A stretch of DNA of 50,056 bases from Candidatus Tayloriibacteriota bacterium (lineage in GTDB: Bacteria > Patescibacteriota > Minisyncoccia > Phycocordibacterales > CAIRYW01). Position 1 is the stretch's first letter. The number at the start of each line of letters is the position of its first letter. Positions 34,802 through 44,436 of this stretch are shown piece by piece. The DNA is taken from positions 1 through 50,056 of the forward strand of contig JAQBQZ010000004.1 of assembly GCA_028286725.1 (NCBI GenBank), in the 5' to 3' direction. The notes beneath the pieces were generated by a model, which saw nothing but the letters and a program-made list of their open reading frames with translations, searched no databases and had not been told where the DNA came from. Both the position numbers and the translations under genes were made by a program.

Positions 34802-36865
34802 ATGTCTACAAACCCATTCAAAATTCATAGCAAATATCCTCCGGCAGGCGATCAACCAAATGCCATAAAATCCCTCACAGACGGGATCAAAAAGGGTTTC
34901 AAGCATCAGACACTCTTTGGTGTTACAGGCTCCGGTAAGACCTATACAGCGGCTAATATCATCCAAAATGTTGGTAAGCCAACCCTTGTTATTGCTCACA
35001 ACAAAACCCTCGCAGCCCAGCTTGCACAGGAGTATCGCGAATTCTTCCCAGAGAATGCGGTGCACTATTTCGTCTCATACTACGACTACTATCAGCCAGA
35101 AGCATATATGAGCGCATCTGACACATATATCGAAAAGGAAGCTCAGATCAACGAAGAGATTGAACGGCTTCGGCATGCGACAACGCAGGCGCTCCTCACT
35201 CGAAAAGATGTGATCATTGTCTCATCAGTGTCTTGTATCTATGGTCTCGGTTCTCCAAAAGAATATGAAAAGGTAAATGTGAAAGTGGCTGTCGGTCAAA
35301 AGATCAGTCGAAATGATCTGGTGCGAAAATTTGTTGATGTTCATTTTGAAAGAACTCCAGCAGACCTAACACCTGGACAATTCCGAGCGCTTGGAAATAC
35401 AGTTGAGATAATGCCGGTTAGTGAACGAGTGATATTCAAGATCGATTTTAAAGGCGATGAAATATTTCGAATATTCAAAGTTGATGCAGTGACACGAGGG
35501 ATCATCGAAGAACTCGATGTCTTCTTTCTTTTTCCAGCAAAGCATTTTATTACTGATGAGGCGGGACAAAAAAGAGCGGTAGAAAGTATCAAGGCGGAAC
35601 TCGATTGGAGGCTCGAAGAACTCAAAAAAGAAGGCAAGAATCTCGAAGCTGAAAGACTAAAAAGACGAACACAATATGATCTCGCACTCATTCGTGAAGT
35701 TGGATATTGTAATGGTATTGAGAACTACTCAAGACACTTTTCTGGCAAAGCGGCAGGTGAGGCTCCAGAAACTTTGCTTTCATATTTTCCACACAAGACT
35801 GATGGCTCTCCAGACTTTCTCACGATCATCGATGAGTCACATGTGACGGTCTCTCAGATCGGCGGAATGTATGGAGGTGATGCATCGCGAAAGAAAAATC
35901 TTATTGATTTCGGATTTCGACTTCCTTCTGCAGCGGATAACAGACCGCTTAAATTTGATGAGTTTGAAGCACGGGTGGGGCAGACGATCTACACAACAGC
36001 GACTCCAGGCAAGTTTGAAAAAGAACATAGCGAAAATATTGCAGAGCAGGTCATTCGACCAACAGGACTTATCGATCCAGTGATCGTAGTCAAGCCAGTG
36101 ACAGAAAACGGAGCATACAAAGGCCAGATCCGAGACTTTATCGAAGAAGCAGAAAAGACCATCAAGAATGGATGGAGAGTGATCGCAACAACACTTACAA
36201 AGAAAATGGCAGAAGATCTCTCGGAATTCTTGAAAGAAAAAAAGATCAAAGCAGAATATCTCCACAGTGACATTATGACCTTGGATCGAATTCAGATCCT
36301 GACAGAATTTCGAAAAGGAAAATTTGATGTGCTCGTAGGGGTGAACCTTCTTCGAGAAGGATTGGATCTTCCGGAAGTGGCAATGATCGGTATACTCGAT
36401 GCCGACAAAGAAGGATTTCTTCGTTCAGAAACATCACTCATTCAGATCATTGGGCGTGCTGCTCGAAACATTGAAGGACGAGTAATACTCTATGCTGACC
36501 ATATGACAAAGTCGCTTGATTACGCGATCAGCGAGACTGCACGAAGACGAAACATTCAGATGGAATACAATACAAAACATGGCATCACCCCAAAGACGAT
36601 TCTAAAAAGCATCAAAGATATTACAGAAACAATTCAGTCAGAACGAAAGAAAACAATTAGTGATCTTTTACTTCTTGATAACAAAATGTTTGAAAAGGAT
36701 CCAAAGAAATTTATAAAGGAAAAAGAAAAGCAGATGGATGAAGCGGTCAGAGAATTAGATTTTGAAACCGCAGCACTCCTTCGAGATGAGATAAAAGAAC
36801 TTATAGAAAAAAGTGGAATTGAAATTGAGGGATTTAAACCAAAAGCTAAAAAGAAGAAAAAATAA
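34802..36865 (+). CDS. uvrB: excinuclease ABC subunit B
   Basis: LFGVTGSGKTYTAANIIQNVGKPTLVIAHNKTLAAQLAQEYREFFPENAVHYFVSYYDYYQPEAY; C-terminal UVR motif. Confidence 0.98.
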   Translation: MSTNPFKIHSKYPPAGDQPNAIKSLTDGIKKGFKHQTLFGVTGSGKTYTAANIIQNVGKPTLVIAHNKTLAAQLAQEYREFFPENAVHYFVSYYDYYQPEAYMSASDTYIEKEAQINEEIERLRHATTQALLTRKDVIIVSSVSCIYGLGSPKEYEKVNVKVAVGQKISRNDLVRKFVDVHFERTPADLTPGQFRALGNTVEIMPVSERVIFKIDFKGDEIFRIFKVDAVTRGIIEELDVFFLFPAKHFITDEAGQKRAVESIKAELDWRLEELKKEGKNLEAERLKRRTQYDLALIREVGYCNGIENYSRHFSGKAAGEAPETLLSYFPHKTDGSPDFLTIIDESHVTVSQIGGMYGGDASRKKNLIDFGFRLPSAADNRPLKFDEFEARVGQTIYTTATPGKFEKEHSENIAEQVIRPTGLIDPVIVVKPVTENGAYKGQIRDFIEEAEKTIKNGWRVIATTLTKKMAEDLSEFLKEKKIKAEYLHSDIMTLDRIQILTEFRKGKFDVLVGVNLLREGLDLPEVAMIGILDADKEGFLRSETSLIQIIGRAARNIEGRVILYADHMTKSLDYAISETARRRNIQMEYNTKHGITPKTILKSIKDITETIQSERKKTISDLLLLDNKMFEKDPKKFIKEKEKQMDEAVRELDFETAALLRDEIKELIEKSGIEIEGFKPKAKKKKK

Positions 36866-36907
36866 AAATGCCCGACACACAATGTGGTCGGGCTATCTGT
36901 TCAAATC

Positions 36908-37264
36908 TCAGAGGACTTCATAGATTGAAGTGTGACCAATCCTGCCTTTGACTCGAACTTTCTTCTTGCTACCTCCGAGCGCCAAAAGTACAGCCTGAAG
37001 CGGATTTTGTGCCTGGATGGTGAATGATTTGTCATTTTCGGAACTGCTTTTGATTGCTCCGGGGAAGACTGTGGACAAATCGAGTTCGCAGGGTTCCATG
37101 GTATTGGTGAATAGGCCAATATGGACCTGGACCAATCCGTCTTCGGTGATGACTAAGAAGTAGCCTGAGGGGATGTTGCCAAGTTGGAGACAAGGTGTCG
37201 TGTTCATGAGTGTGGTATGTGCGGGTGCAGACTCTATAAAACCAATATATTTAAATTTTGTCAA
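36908..37264 (-). CDS. hypothetical protein
   Basis: 118-aa ORF in the small-protein cluster between uvrB and uvrA. Confidence 0.5.
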   Translation of the reverse strand: MTKFKYIGFIESAPAHTTLMNTTPCLQLGNIPSGYFLVITEDGLVQVHIGLFTNTMEPCELDLSTVFPGAIKSSSENDKSFTIQAQNPLQAVLLALGGSKKKVRVKGRIGHTSIYEVL

Positions 37265-37310
37265 ATAAATTCAGATAAAATAAAGTCCCCAGATTTGCAT
37301 CTGAAGACGA

Positions 37311-37556
37311 TTAGGTTATTGCACCCTGATTTTTCTTCCAACCTTCTCCTTTGACTAATCGCCATCTTACGCCACAGTGTCTGCACTCGGCTTCGTCTTG
37401 ATTGTCTTCAAACGAATGAGTAACTTCAATTCTGCGTCTGCAAGTGTTGCAATGTGACCAGCGCTTTCTTTTGGAACGAAAATGAAAGTGGAGGGCTAAA
37501 ACTAGCAAAGGGGAAAAGGGAAGAATCCATTTAACGAAAAAAATGAACTGGTCCAT
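37311..37556 (-). CDS. small membrane-anchored zinc-ribbon protein
   Basis: N-terminal TM; HCNTCRRRIEVTHSFEDNQDEAECRHCGVRW (CxxC...CxxC). Confidence 0.6.
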   Translation of the reverse strand: MDQFIFFVKWILPFSPLLVLALHFHFRSKRKRWSHCNTCRRRIEVTHSFEDNQDEAECRHCGVRWRLVKGEGWKKNQGAIT

Positions 37557-37599
37557 ATGTTTGGTGTTTTTATTAGTATAAAACCAATATTTAAATTGT

Positions 37600-37628
37600 T
37601 TGTCAATGGACCAGAATCTTGCTATAAT
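37600..37628 (+). promoter_or_regulatory. sigma70-type promoter of uvrA
   Basis: TTGTCA - 17 nt - TATAAT, ATG at 37645. Confidence 0.75.
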
Positions 37629-37644
37629 AAGACGTTAATCAAAT

Positions 37645-40242
37645 ATGCATAAACACATCAAAAAACTAGATAAAGGTGAGGAAAAGATCGTTGTTAAAGG
37701 TGCTCGAACGCATAATCTCAAGAACATCACTGTTGAAATGCCTCGAAACAAAATGATTGCGGTCACAGGGCTTTCTGGATCTGGTAAGTCTTCTTTTGCA
37801 TTCGACACGGTCTTTGCTGAAGGTCAGAGACGATATGTTGAATCTCTTTCTTCGTATGCGAGACAATTCCTCCGACAGATGCAGAAGCCTGATGTTGATG
37901 AGATCACTGGACTTTCTCCAGCTATTTCTATCGACCAGAAATCTCGATCAAACAACCCTCGATCAACTGTGGCGACAATTACAGAAATCTACGACTATCT
38001 TCGAATTCTCTTTGCTCGAATCGGCAAGCCTCATTGTCTTGAATGTGGACGAGAGATCAAAAAACTTTCTAAGGAAGAAATTTTTGAAACTATTTTAAAT
38101 ACAGTGAATCATATTGATGATTCAAAAAACGCTAAAAATGTAATGGGTGTTGAAGTGGGAACACAGACATTCCAGATCTATTCTCCAATCGTAGTTGGAC
38201 GAAAAGGGGAGTACTACCAGATGCTTTATGATCTCCTTGGAAAGGGATTTGAGAAGGTGATGATCGATGGGGTAGAGAAGAGCCTTCGAGAAAGAATAGA
38301 ACTTTCAAAAACAAAAAAACACGATATTGATGTGCTTGTTGATGAATTTTATTTTTCAGAATTAAAGGAGGGGACAGCGAGCTTCAAAGAAAGACTTTCG
38401 GAAGCGATCGAACGAGCACTTACAGAATCTGAGGGCCTCCTTCGTATCAAAACTCCGACAGACTCGCATCTCATTTCTTCAAAGTTTATGTGTCCATACG
38501 ATGGATTTTCATATCCAGAGATCGAGCCACGACTTTTTTCTTTCAACTCTCCATACGGCGCATGTCCTGAATGTAATGGGCTTGGTACAAGAGAATTCTT
38601 CACAAGTGAAGCTTGCAAGGTGTGTAATGGAGATCGACTTCGACCAGAAGCGCTCAATGTTTTTATTGGAGAGAATAAATTAAATATCGTTAAAACTGTT
38701 GGAATGTCTATCAAGATCGCAACAGAATTTTTTGACGATCTAAAACTCACAGAAAAAGAACAAGAAATTTCTAAAGTAATAATCAAAGAGATCCAGGCGC
38801 GACTTAAATTTATGGTGAATGTTGGAATTGAATACCTTACACTCGATCGACGAGCAAATACGCTTTCAGGAGGGGAGGCACAGCGAATCAGGCTCGCTTC
38901 CCAGCTTGGGTCGGGCCTTGTAGGAGCTCTCTATGTACTCGATGAGCCTACTATTGGTCTTCATCAACGGGATAACGACAGACTCATTAAAACCCTTCTT
39001 CATCTTCGAGATTTGGGAAATACTATTCTAGTAGTAGAGCACGATGAGGACACAATGTTCGCTTCTGACTTTATTGTTGATATTGGTCCTGGTGCTGGAG
39101 TACATGGAGGTAATGTTGTGGTCTCAGGATATTTAGATGATCTTATCACTGCAAAGAAAAATGATGCAGACTCTCTGACACTTTCATATCTTCGAGGAGA
39201 ATCAAAAGTTGAAATTCCAGATGAACGAAGAACACAAGACAAAGGTGCTATCAAGATCGCAGGAGGTAAAATCTTTAACATCAAAAATTTGAATGTTGAA
39301 ATTCCCTTAGGGCGACTTGTGACTGTCACGGGTGTATCTGGTTCTGGTAAATCATCTTTTGTATACGAAATAATTCACAAGAATCTCCAAGCAAGACTTG
39401 AACGAAAACACAGAACAGCAACTACATATAACTGTGCGTCATTCACTGGTACTGAATACGTAGGACGAACGATCCTTATTGATCAATCACCAATCGGACG
39501 AACGCCGAGATCTAACCCTGCGACATACACGGGCTCTTGGACTCATATTCGAGATCTTTTTGCTGCGACATCAGAAGCGCGAGTACGTGGATGGGGAGCA
39601 GGAAGATTCTCTTTTAACAGAAAAGGTGGACGATGTGAGACTTGTGAAGGTAACGGAATGATCGAAGTTGAAATGCATTTCTTGCCAACGGTCTATGTGA
39701 CTTGTGATGTCTGCAACGGAAAGCGATTTATGAAAGAGACTTTGGAAATAAAATACAAAAAGAAAAATATTTTTGATGTACTCGAGATGACTATTGAAGA
39801 AGCTCTCGAATTCTTTAATGATATTCCTGCGGTCTACGACAGGCTTTATACATTGAATGATGTAGGACTCGGATATATCAAACTCGGACAGAGTGCAACA
39901 ACTCTTTCTGGTGGTGAAGCTCAGCGTGTGAAGATCTCTTCAGAGCTTTATCGAACTCATACCCAAAAGACGATTTATCTCCTCGATGAGCCTACTGTAG
40001 GATTACACTACGAGGATGTAAAGAAGCTCATCGAGATACTTCAGACTTTGGTCAACAAAGGTAATACGGTGGTAGTGATTGAACACAATATGGACTTAAT
40101 AAAATGTTCTGACTATATTATAGACATTGGTCCTGATGGAGGCGATGGGGGCGGGCAATTGGTAGCCAAAGGGACTCCTGAAGAAGTGGCAAATAATAAA
40201 AAATCTTACACGGGGCAGTATCTAAAGAAAGTTTTGAAATAA
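37645..40242 (+). CDS. uvrA: excinuclease ABC subunit A (compact)
   Basis: [74 protein letters not shown]-terminal CETC...CDVC zinc finger. Confidence 0.98.
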   Translation: MHKHIKKLDKGEEKIVVKGARTHNLKNITVEMPRNKMIAVTGLSGSGKSSFAFDTVFAEGQRRYVESLSSYARQFLRQMQKPDVDEITGLSPAISIDQKSRSNNPRSTVATITEIYDYLRILFARIGKPHCLECGREIKKLSKEEIFETILNTVNHIDDSKNAKNVMGVEVGTQTFQIYSPIVVGRKGEYYQMLYDLLGKGFEKVMIDGVEKSLRERIELSKTKKHDIDVLVDEFYFSELKEGTASFKERLSEAIERALTESEGLLRIKTPTDSHLISSKFMCPYDGFSYPEIEPRLFSFNSPYGACPECNGLGTREFFTSEACKVCNGDRLRPEALNVFIGENKLNIVKTVGMSIKIATEFFDDLKLTEKEQEISKVIIKEIQARLKFMVNVGIEYLTLDRRANTLSGGEAQRIRLASQLGSGLVGALYVLDEPTIGLHQRDNDRLIKTLLHLRDLGNTILVVEHDEDTMFASDFIVDIGPGAGVHGGNVVVSGYLDDLITAKKNDADSLTLSYLRGESKVEIPDERRTQDKGAIKIAGGKIFNIKNLNVEIPLGRLVTVTGVSGSGKSSFVYEIIHKNLQARLERKHRTATTYNCASFTGTEYVGRTILIDQSPIGRTPRSNPATYTGSWTHIRDLFAATSEARVRGWGAGRFSFNRKGGRCETCEGNGMIEVEMHFLPTVYVTCDVCNGKRFMKETLEIKYKKKNIFDVLEMTIEEALEFFNDIPAVYDRLYTLNDVGLGYIKLGQSATTLSGGEAQRVKISSELYRTHTQKTIYLLDEPTVGLHYEDVKKLIEILQTLVNKGNTVVVIEHNMDLIKCSDYIIDIGPDGGDGGGQLVAKGTPEEVANNKKSYTGQYLKKVLK

Positions 40243-40260
40243 TTTTGAAAATAAAAAAAA

Positions 40261-40285
40261 GGTGTCGAGTTTGTGGCTCGACACC
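40261..40285 (-). terminator. intrinsic terminator reading on the minus strand
   Basis: GGTGTCGAG tttgtgg CTCGACACC with A-run on its left. Confidence 0.75.
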
Positions 40286-40292
40286 TCTAAAA

Positions 40293-40529
40293 TTATTTGA
40301 CATGGAAGAACGCGCCGCAACAGGCACAGTACAGAGACACAAGTCCTTTCGGTGGAGAGTCGCTACCACATGAATGACCGTGTTCACCACATAGTTTTTG
40401 GAGAGTTCTGAGTTTATCATTGGCTTGATCTTTCTCCTTACTCATCTTAGCGATGAAGTGATCCATGGTTCCAATGGACCCTTGAAGGGAAATAACCCGT
40501 GCGTGAATTTCTTGTTGTTCAGTTTTCAT
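40293..40529 (-). CDS. small Cys/His (zinc-ribbon-like) protein
   Basis: LCGEHGHSCGSDSPPKGLVSLYCACCGAFFHVK; own terminator. Confidence 0.6.
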   Translation of the reverse strand: MKTEQQEIHARVISLQGSIGTMDHFIAKMSKEKDQANDKLRTLQKLCGEHGHSCGSDSPPKGLVSLYCACCGAFFHVK

Positions 40530-40619
40530 AATCTATCTATACTATAACACGAATTGTTATGTAGAACAATAGAGAGAATATTTTTTATATTTTTTTCTGA
40601 TTCTTTTTATTAAATAAAA

Positions 40620-40645
40620 AACTTAAACCACGGTTGGTTTAAGTT
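40620..40645 (-). terminator. hairpin terminator
   Basis: AACTTAAACCA cggt TGGTTTAAGTT with A-run on its left. Confidence 0.7.
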
Positions 40646-40992
40646 TAGGATTGAAGGGGAAGTAAGACTCCACAAAATTTGCAATAGACCTGCGGTAGTC
40701 CTCCTGTTCCAGATTTATCTTCTGGATTAGGTGGTATAGGATCTCCCGGCTCATGACCGAGTTTTTCGCAGGCCAATTGATTAGCCCTTTCGTCCTTCCT
40801 GAGCACATCATCAGACTTGCCGTATCTTAGCTTGTGACCCAAGATGCTTTTTAGTTGCCCTTGAATGATATGTCTCCTAATGACGACTAAAGCTCGTGCG
40901 AACTCAGGATCTTGTTCAACTTCCGGGGCAACGAACCAGTGATATTCTCGGGGTTTGGATTCTTGTGGCATAGGTACATAAAGTTTGTTCAC
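40645..40992 (-). CDS. small Cys/His (zinc-ribbon-like) protein, paralogous C-terminal motif to 40293-40529
   Basis: LACEKLGHEPGDPIPPNPEDKSGTGGLPQVYCKFCGVLLPLQS. Confidence 0.6.
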   Translation of the reverse strand: MNKLYVPMPQESKPREYHWFVAPEVEQDPEFARALVVIRRHIIQGQLKSILGHKLRYGKSDDVLRKDERANQLACEKLGHEPGDPIPPNPEDKSGTGGLPQVYCKFCGVLLPLQS

Positions 40993-41128
40993 TTCGATTA
41001 TTATACACTTTTTATATTTGGACGGAAGAATGTTTTTTTAAATAAATATAAATATTGTAATCCGGCGTGTAGTTTAAATACTATGCGCCGGATTCTTTAT
41101 AGTCTTATTTCATAAGGGGAGAAGATAG

Positions 41129-41203
41129 ATACATGTCGCACCACAAGAGTACTAATGTATACCTAAGCTGCCTTGAAGGGCATCTAAGGTATACATGTCG
41201 CAC
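41129..41203. repeat. 13-nt direct repeats flanking a 42-bp palindrome
   Basis: ATACATGTCGCAC at 41129-41141 and 41191-41203; ATGTATACCT...AGGTATACAT 41155-41196. Confidence 0.6.
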
Positions 41204-41412
41204 AATATATCTTTTGGGTAATAATATATAGGCAAACCACTTCCCCTAATACATTTAAAAAAATCCAGGGTCTGAAGGTCTTGGATTGGTTCAGCTCGTA
41301 TAAATGGATCGGCTCCTGTGGCATTCTAGGCCTTGTGATTGTATATACCCTACGGCCTACATTTAACTCAATTTTGACCTAAGATCAGGCCTTGAAAATT
41401 TACCCTAAAAAT

Positions 41413-41436
41413 AGGGAACTCGCTTCCCTCTTTTTT
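41413..41436 (+). terminator. intrinsic terminator with no obvious upstream + strand CDS
   Basis: AGGGAA ctcgc TTCCCT then CTTTTTT. Confidence 0.6.
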
Positions 41437-41463
41437 GCTAAAAAATAAATTAAATAAAAAAAA

Positions 41464-41481
41464 CAGCTAACCGAAGTTAGC
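41464..41481 (-). terminator. intrinsic terminator reading on the minus strand
   Basis: CAGCTAA ccga AGTTAGCTG with A-run on its left. Confidence 0.65.
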
Positions 41482-41510
41482 TGCGAAGTTTGGGTCATTT
41501 CTACTGCTGG

Positions 41511-41789
41511 TTAAAGCAGGACCTCCACCACCGTGGCCGTAACCTGTGGCTTGAACTCGCCTTCTCGAATGTGTGCACAATTTTGAGGCCAGAACTTGTC
41601 TTCATATTCACGAATCAGTCCAGGCACAGCATGTGCCTGGGTGTCAAAGAAGACTTGCAGGCGAGTTTCGTCATCGAGTGTCAGGGTGTGAACTTCGATA
41701 CCTTGTCCTTTGTACTGTTCCTTGATCCAGTTGATCAGGAGGTCTGCGAAGGTGGAGTTTAGCGGCAACAAAAAGAAGATCCGTCTCAT
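41511..41789 (-). CDS. hypothetical small protein (92 aa)
   Basis: ORF followed by a minus-strand terminator. Confidence 0.55.
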   Translation of the reverse strand: MRRIFFLLPLNSTFADLLINWIKEQYKGQGIEVHTLTLDDETRLQVFFDTQAHAVPGLIREYEDKFWPQNCAHIREGEFKPQVTATVVEVLL

Positions 41790-41864
41790 TATTTTGATGG
41801 TGGTTGATGAACACCTAAAAGAAGTCTACTTATAATAAGTTGTCTGTCAAACTGACCGCTCAGT

Positions 41865-42617
41865 TTATTTAATTATTTTAGGAGTAAGAAGATCTCGAAG
41901 CTTGTCCTGCATAGCAAAGAATTCTGGCGTTCGGCCATTTCTTGGTCGAGGTATTTCGTTTGTTACTATTTCTTTTATTTCTCCTGGGTTGGCGGACATG
42001 ATGATGATTCGGTCTGCGAGTTCGATTGCCTCATCGATATTATGGCTTACCATGACAACTGTTGCTTCATGTTCTTTCCAGAGTCGGAGAAGTTCTTGCT
42101 GTAGATCTGCTGCCGTAAAGAAATCGAGTTCAGAAAATGGTTCGTCGAGAAAGATAAGTTTTGGTTCTGTGACGAATGCTCGAGCGAGACCTGCTCGTTG
42201 CTTCATTCCACCAGAAAGTTCTCGAGGTTGTGAATGTGCAAAGTTGTGGAGTCCAAATTCTGTAAGCTCATCTAATACCATTTTGTTTCTTTTTGTCGCG
42301 TCTATGTTACGACCAATAAGTCCGAGTTCAACATTTTTGCTCACGGTAAGCCATGGCAACACAGCGCTTTGTTGGAATACAAATTGCATATCTTTTTTGT
42401 CTATTATTTCATCCTGGATCACTTTACCTGATGACGGTGTGTCGAGCTCGCTTAGGATTCGAAGGATCGTTGATTTGCCAGATCCTGATGGTCCAAGGAG
42501 AATGAGGAATTCCTTCTCGTGAACAGAAAAGGAAATATCCCTAAGGGCAGTGAATTCCCTTCTCCCCTCCTCTTTGTATATTTTATAAACTTTGTCGAGT
42601 GATATTATTTTTTTCAT
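41865..42617 (-). CDS. ABC transporter ATP-binding protein (NitT/TauT/SsuB-like)
   Basis: [59 protein letters not shown]. Confidence 0.93.
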   Translation of the reverse strand: MKKIISLDKVYKIYKEEGRREFTALRDISFSVHEKEFLILLGPSGSGKSTILRILSELDTPSSGKVIQDEIIDKKDMQFVFQQSAVLPWLTVSKNVELGLIGRNIDATKRNKMVLDELTEFGLHNFAHSQPRELSGGMKQRAGLARAFVTEPKLIFLDEPFSELDFFTAADLQQELLRLWKEHEATVVMVSHNIDEAIELADRIIIMSANPGEIKEIVTNEIPRPRNGRTPEFFAMQDKLRDLLTPKIIK

Positions 42618-43349
42618 TTATTCTTCCATTATTTTATGACTCCGCTCAAGAAGTGGTAGCCAGATACTTTTGTTTATCGCGAAGATAACACTCAAAAGAC
42701 AGACAATTCCTAAGACTGTGGCCGTTGGATTGGCTGATACTGTACTAAAAAAATTACCAAGTCCTATATGAACATGGACGATGATCTCTGTGGCAACAAG
42801 AGCCTCCCAACCATCTCCAAGTCCAATGATTGTACCTGTAATGAGCCCTGGAATACTGACAGGGACAAGGAAATATCGGAGATAATCAAATCCTTTAATC
42901 CTTGAAACTTCAACCGCCTCAACCCAGTCATGACGAATGAGTTTGAGTGAAGAAATGATAGAGAAAAATATTGGCCAAATGATCGCAAAGATAAGTGAGA
43001 CAATAACGACAAAGTTACTCGCTCCAAAATAAATAACAGCTACAGGAAGCGCGGCAGATGTTGGCAAGCTTTGAAGAACATCAAATATAGGGAGAGCAAT
43101 TCGTGCCCGTCTTCCGTGATAAAACAAAACTGCAAAAAGCCAGCCGAGTACTATGGAGATAATAGTGGCCCAAAACATTCGAGCCAAAGAAATACCAAGA
43201 TCGTTTATGAGTACTATAAAGTTCATCTTTGTGAACGCAGAGAAACCACCAAGGAGTATAAGTGGCAAAACCAAAATACCCGCTAGTGCGAGCAGGTGTT
43301 GTCGTGATCTAGAAGTAGAAAAAGGGTGATAGAAACGAACGGATCTCAT
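42618..43349 (-). CDS. ABC transporter permease (NitT/TauT/SsuC-like)
   Basis: Polytopic; VEVSRIKGFDYLRYFLVPVSIPGLITGTIIGLGDGWEALVATEII. Confidence 0.9.
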   Translation of the reverse strand: MRSVRFYHPFSTSRSRQHLLALAGILVLPLILLGGFSAFTKMNFIVLINDLGISLARMFWATIISIVLGWLFAVLFYHGRRARIALPIFDVLQSLPTSAALPVAVIYFGASNFVVIVSLIFAIIWPIFFSIISSLKLIRHDWVEAVEVSRIKGFDYLRYFLVPVSIPGLITGTIIGLGDGWEALVATEIIVHVHIGLGNFFSTVSANPTATVLGIVCLLSVIFAINKSIWLPLLERSHKIMEE

Positions 43350-43367
43350 AAATATTATTGTAACATT

Positions 43368-44420
43368 TTATTCTAATTCTGAATCCTGATCAGGGAATAA
43401 TATATCCTTTACTTCCCTTGCGCATTCGCTATAAACAAATCTAATTTCCTTTTGAATGTCAGGTCGATCCCAAAGTATTTTAATCAACTCTTTGTAATCT
43501 GAGTTAAGTGTATATAATTCATCTTCGGGTAGCTTGTATCGGGCTATGATTTCTGCAAATTCACTGTTCAGTTTTTGCCAGCAATTTATTAATTTCTCAT
43601 CAATTTTATCGGTGGTAATACTTTTAATATACTCAAAATAGCATACAGAAACTAGTTGAATATTGCTCATTGCTCTGTATGCAGTACCGTCATTTAGTTC
43701 GTGGGTTCTAAGTTCTAGTCTAAATTTATTTTTTCTACCAACGCTTTCAACCGAAGAATCATTCACTATGTAAGTATTTATTGATTTTCTGTTTATGAGT
43801 CTGTCTGCTGTTACAAAAGCTAGCGTTGAAGTATTAATAAAAGTAGCAGTGCTACTGGTTTCATATATATGACTATCTTTTTCCTCATTAATTTCTTTTG
43901 GAATACCTAAATTGATATGCATAGATAGGTGCTCATCATCTTTAATTAGGTTACATTGTTTGAGTTCTTCAAAAATTTTTGATTGTGTAGAAGCATTAAA
44001 AGTTGGTGATGTTCTGACTTCCCATAATTCGATATAGTGATTTGATTCGGGGCCGTTATTAACACCCATTTTATTTAACTCTGAATAATCAATGCTCGAT
44101 TTATCTAACCAATCAGATGGGAATTCAACCTCAACTCCGATGGGAGGTATTTTCTTATTTTTCTTAAATTCATCTTCTTTAATGCTCAGTGATGAGAGCT
44201 TTTTAATTTCTATATTTAGTAGTTCGTTGTATCTTTCTGCTTGTTCATCTGGGTTTGCAATAAAGAAATTGTAGAGCGACAATCTTATTGCGGGCAGTGC
44301 TGTTTCTGGAGCAGTAATGGTGTGTAAAGTATTCTCAACATCTTGGAGTGCTTTTTCTTGGGCAGTTGATACTCTGTCTAAATGTTGATCAAGTGCTTGT
44401 TGTCCTAATGTTTCTGACAT
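43368..44420 (-). CDS. divergent GCS-superfamily / amidoligase-like protein
   Basis: IPPIGVEVEFP; HYIELWEVRTSPTF; LSMHINLGIP; KFRLELRTHELNDGTAYRAMSNIQLV. Confidence 0.5.
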   Translation of the reverse strand: MSETLGQQALDQHLDRVSTAQEKALQDVENTLHTITAPETALPAIRLSLYNFFIANPDEQAERYNELLNIEIKKLSSLSIKEDEFKKNKKIPPIGVEVEFPSDWLDKSSIDYSELNKMGVNNGPESNHYIELWEVRTSPTFNASTQSKIFEELKQCNLIKDDEHLSMHINLGIPKEINEEKDSHIYETSSTATFINTSTLAFVTADRLINRKSINTYIVNDSSVESVGRKNKFRLELRTHELNDGTAYRAMSNIQLVSVCYFEYIKSITTDKIDEKLINCWQKLNSEFAEIIARYKLPEDELYTLNSDYKELIKILWDRPDIQKEIRFVYSECAREVKDILFPDQDSELE

Positions 44421-44436
44421 GTCCTAATTATAATGT

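Noticed and set aside
35837-36265. 142-aa and 94-aa minus ORFs within uvrB
   Set aside because: Antisense shadow ORFs of a highly conserved gene; no recognisable motifs.
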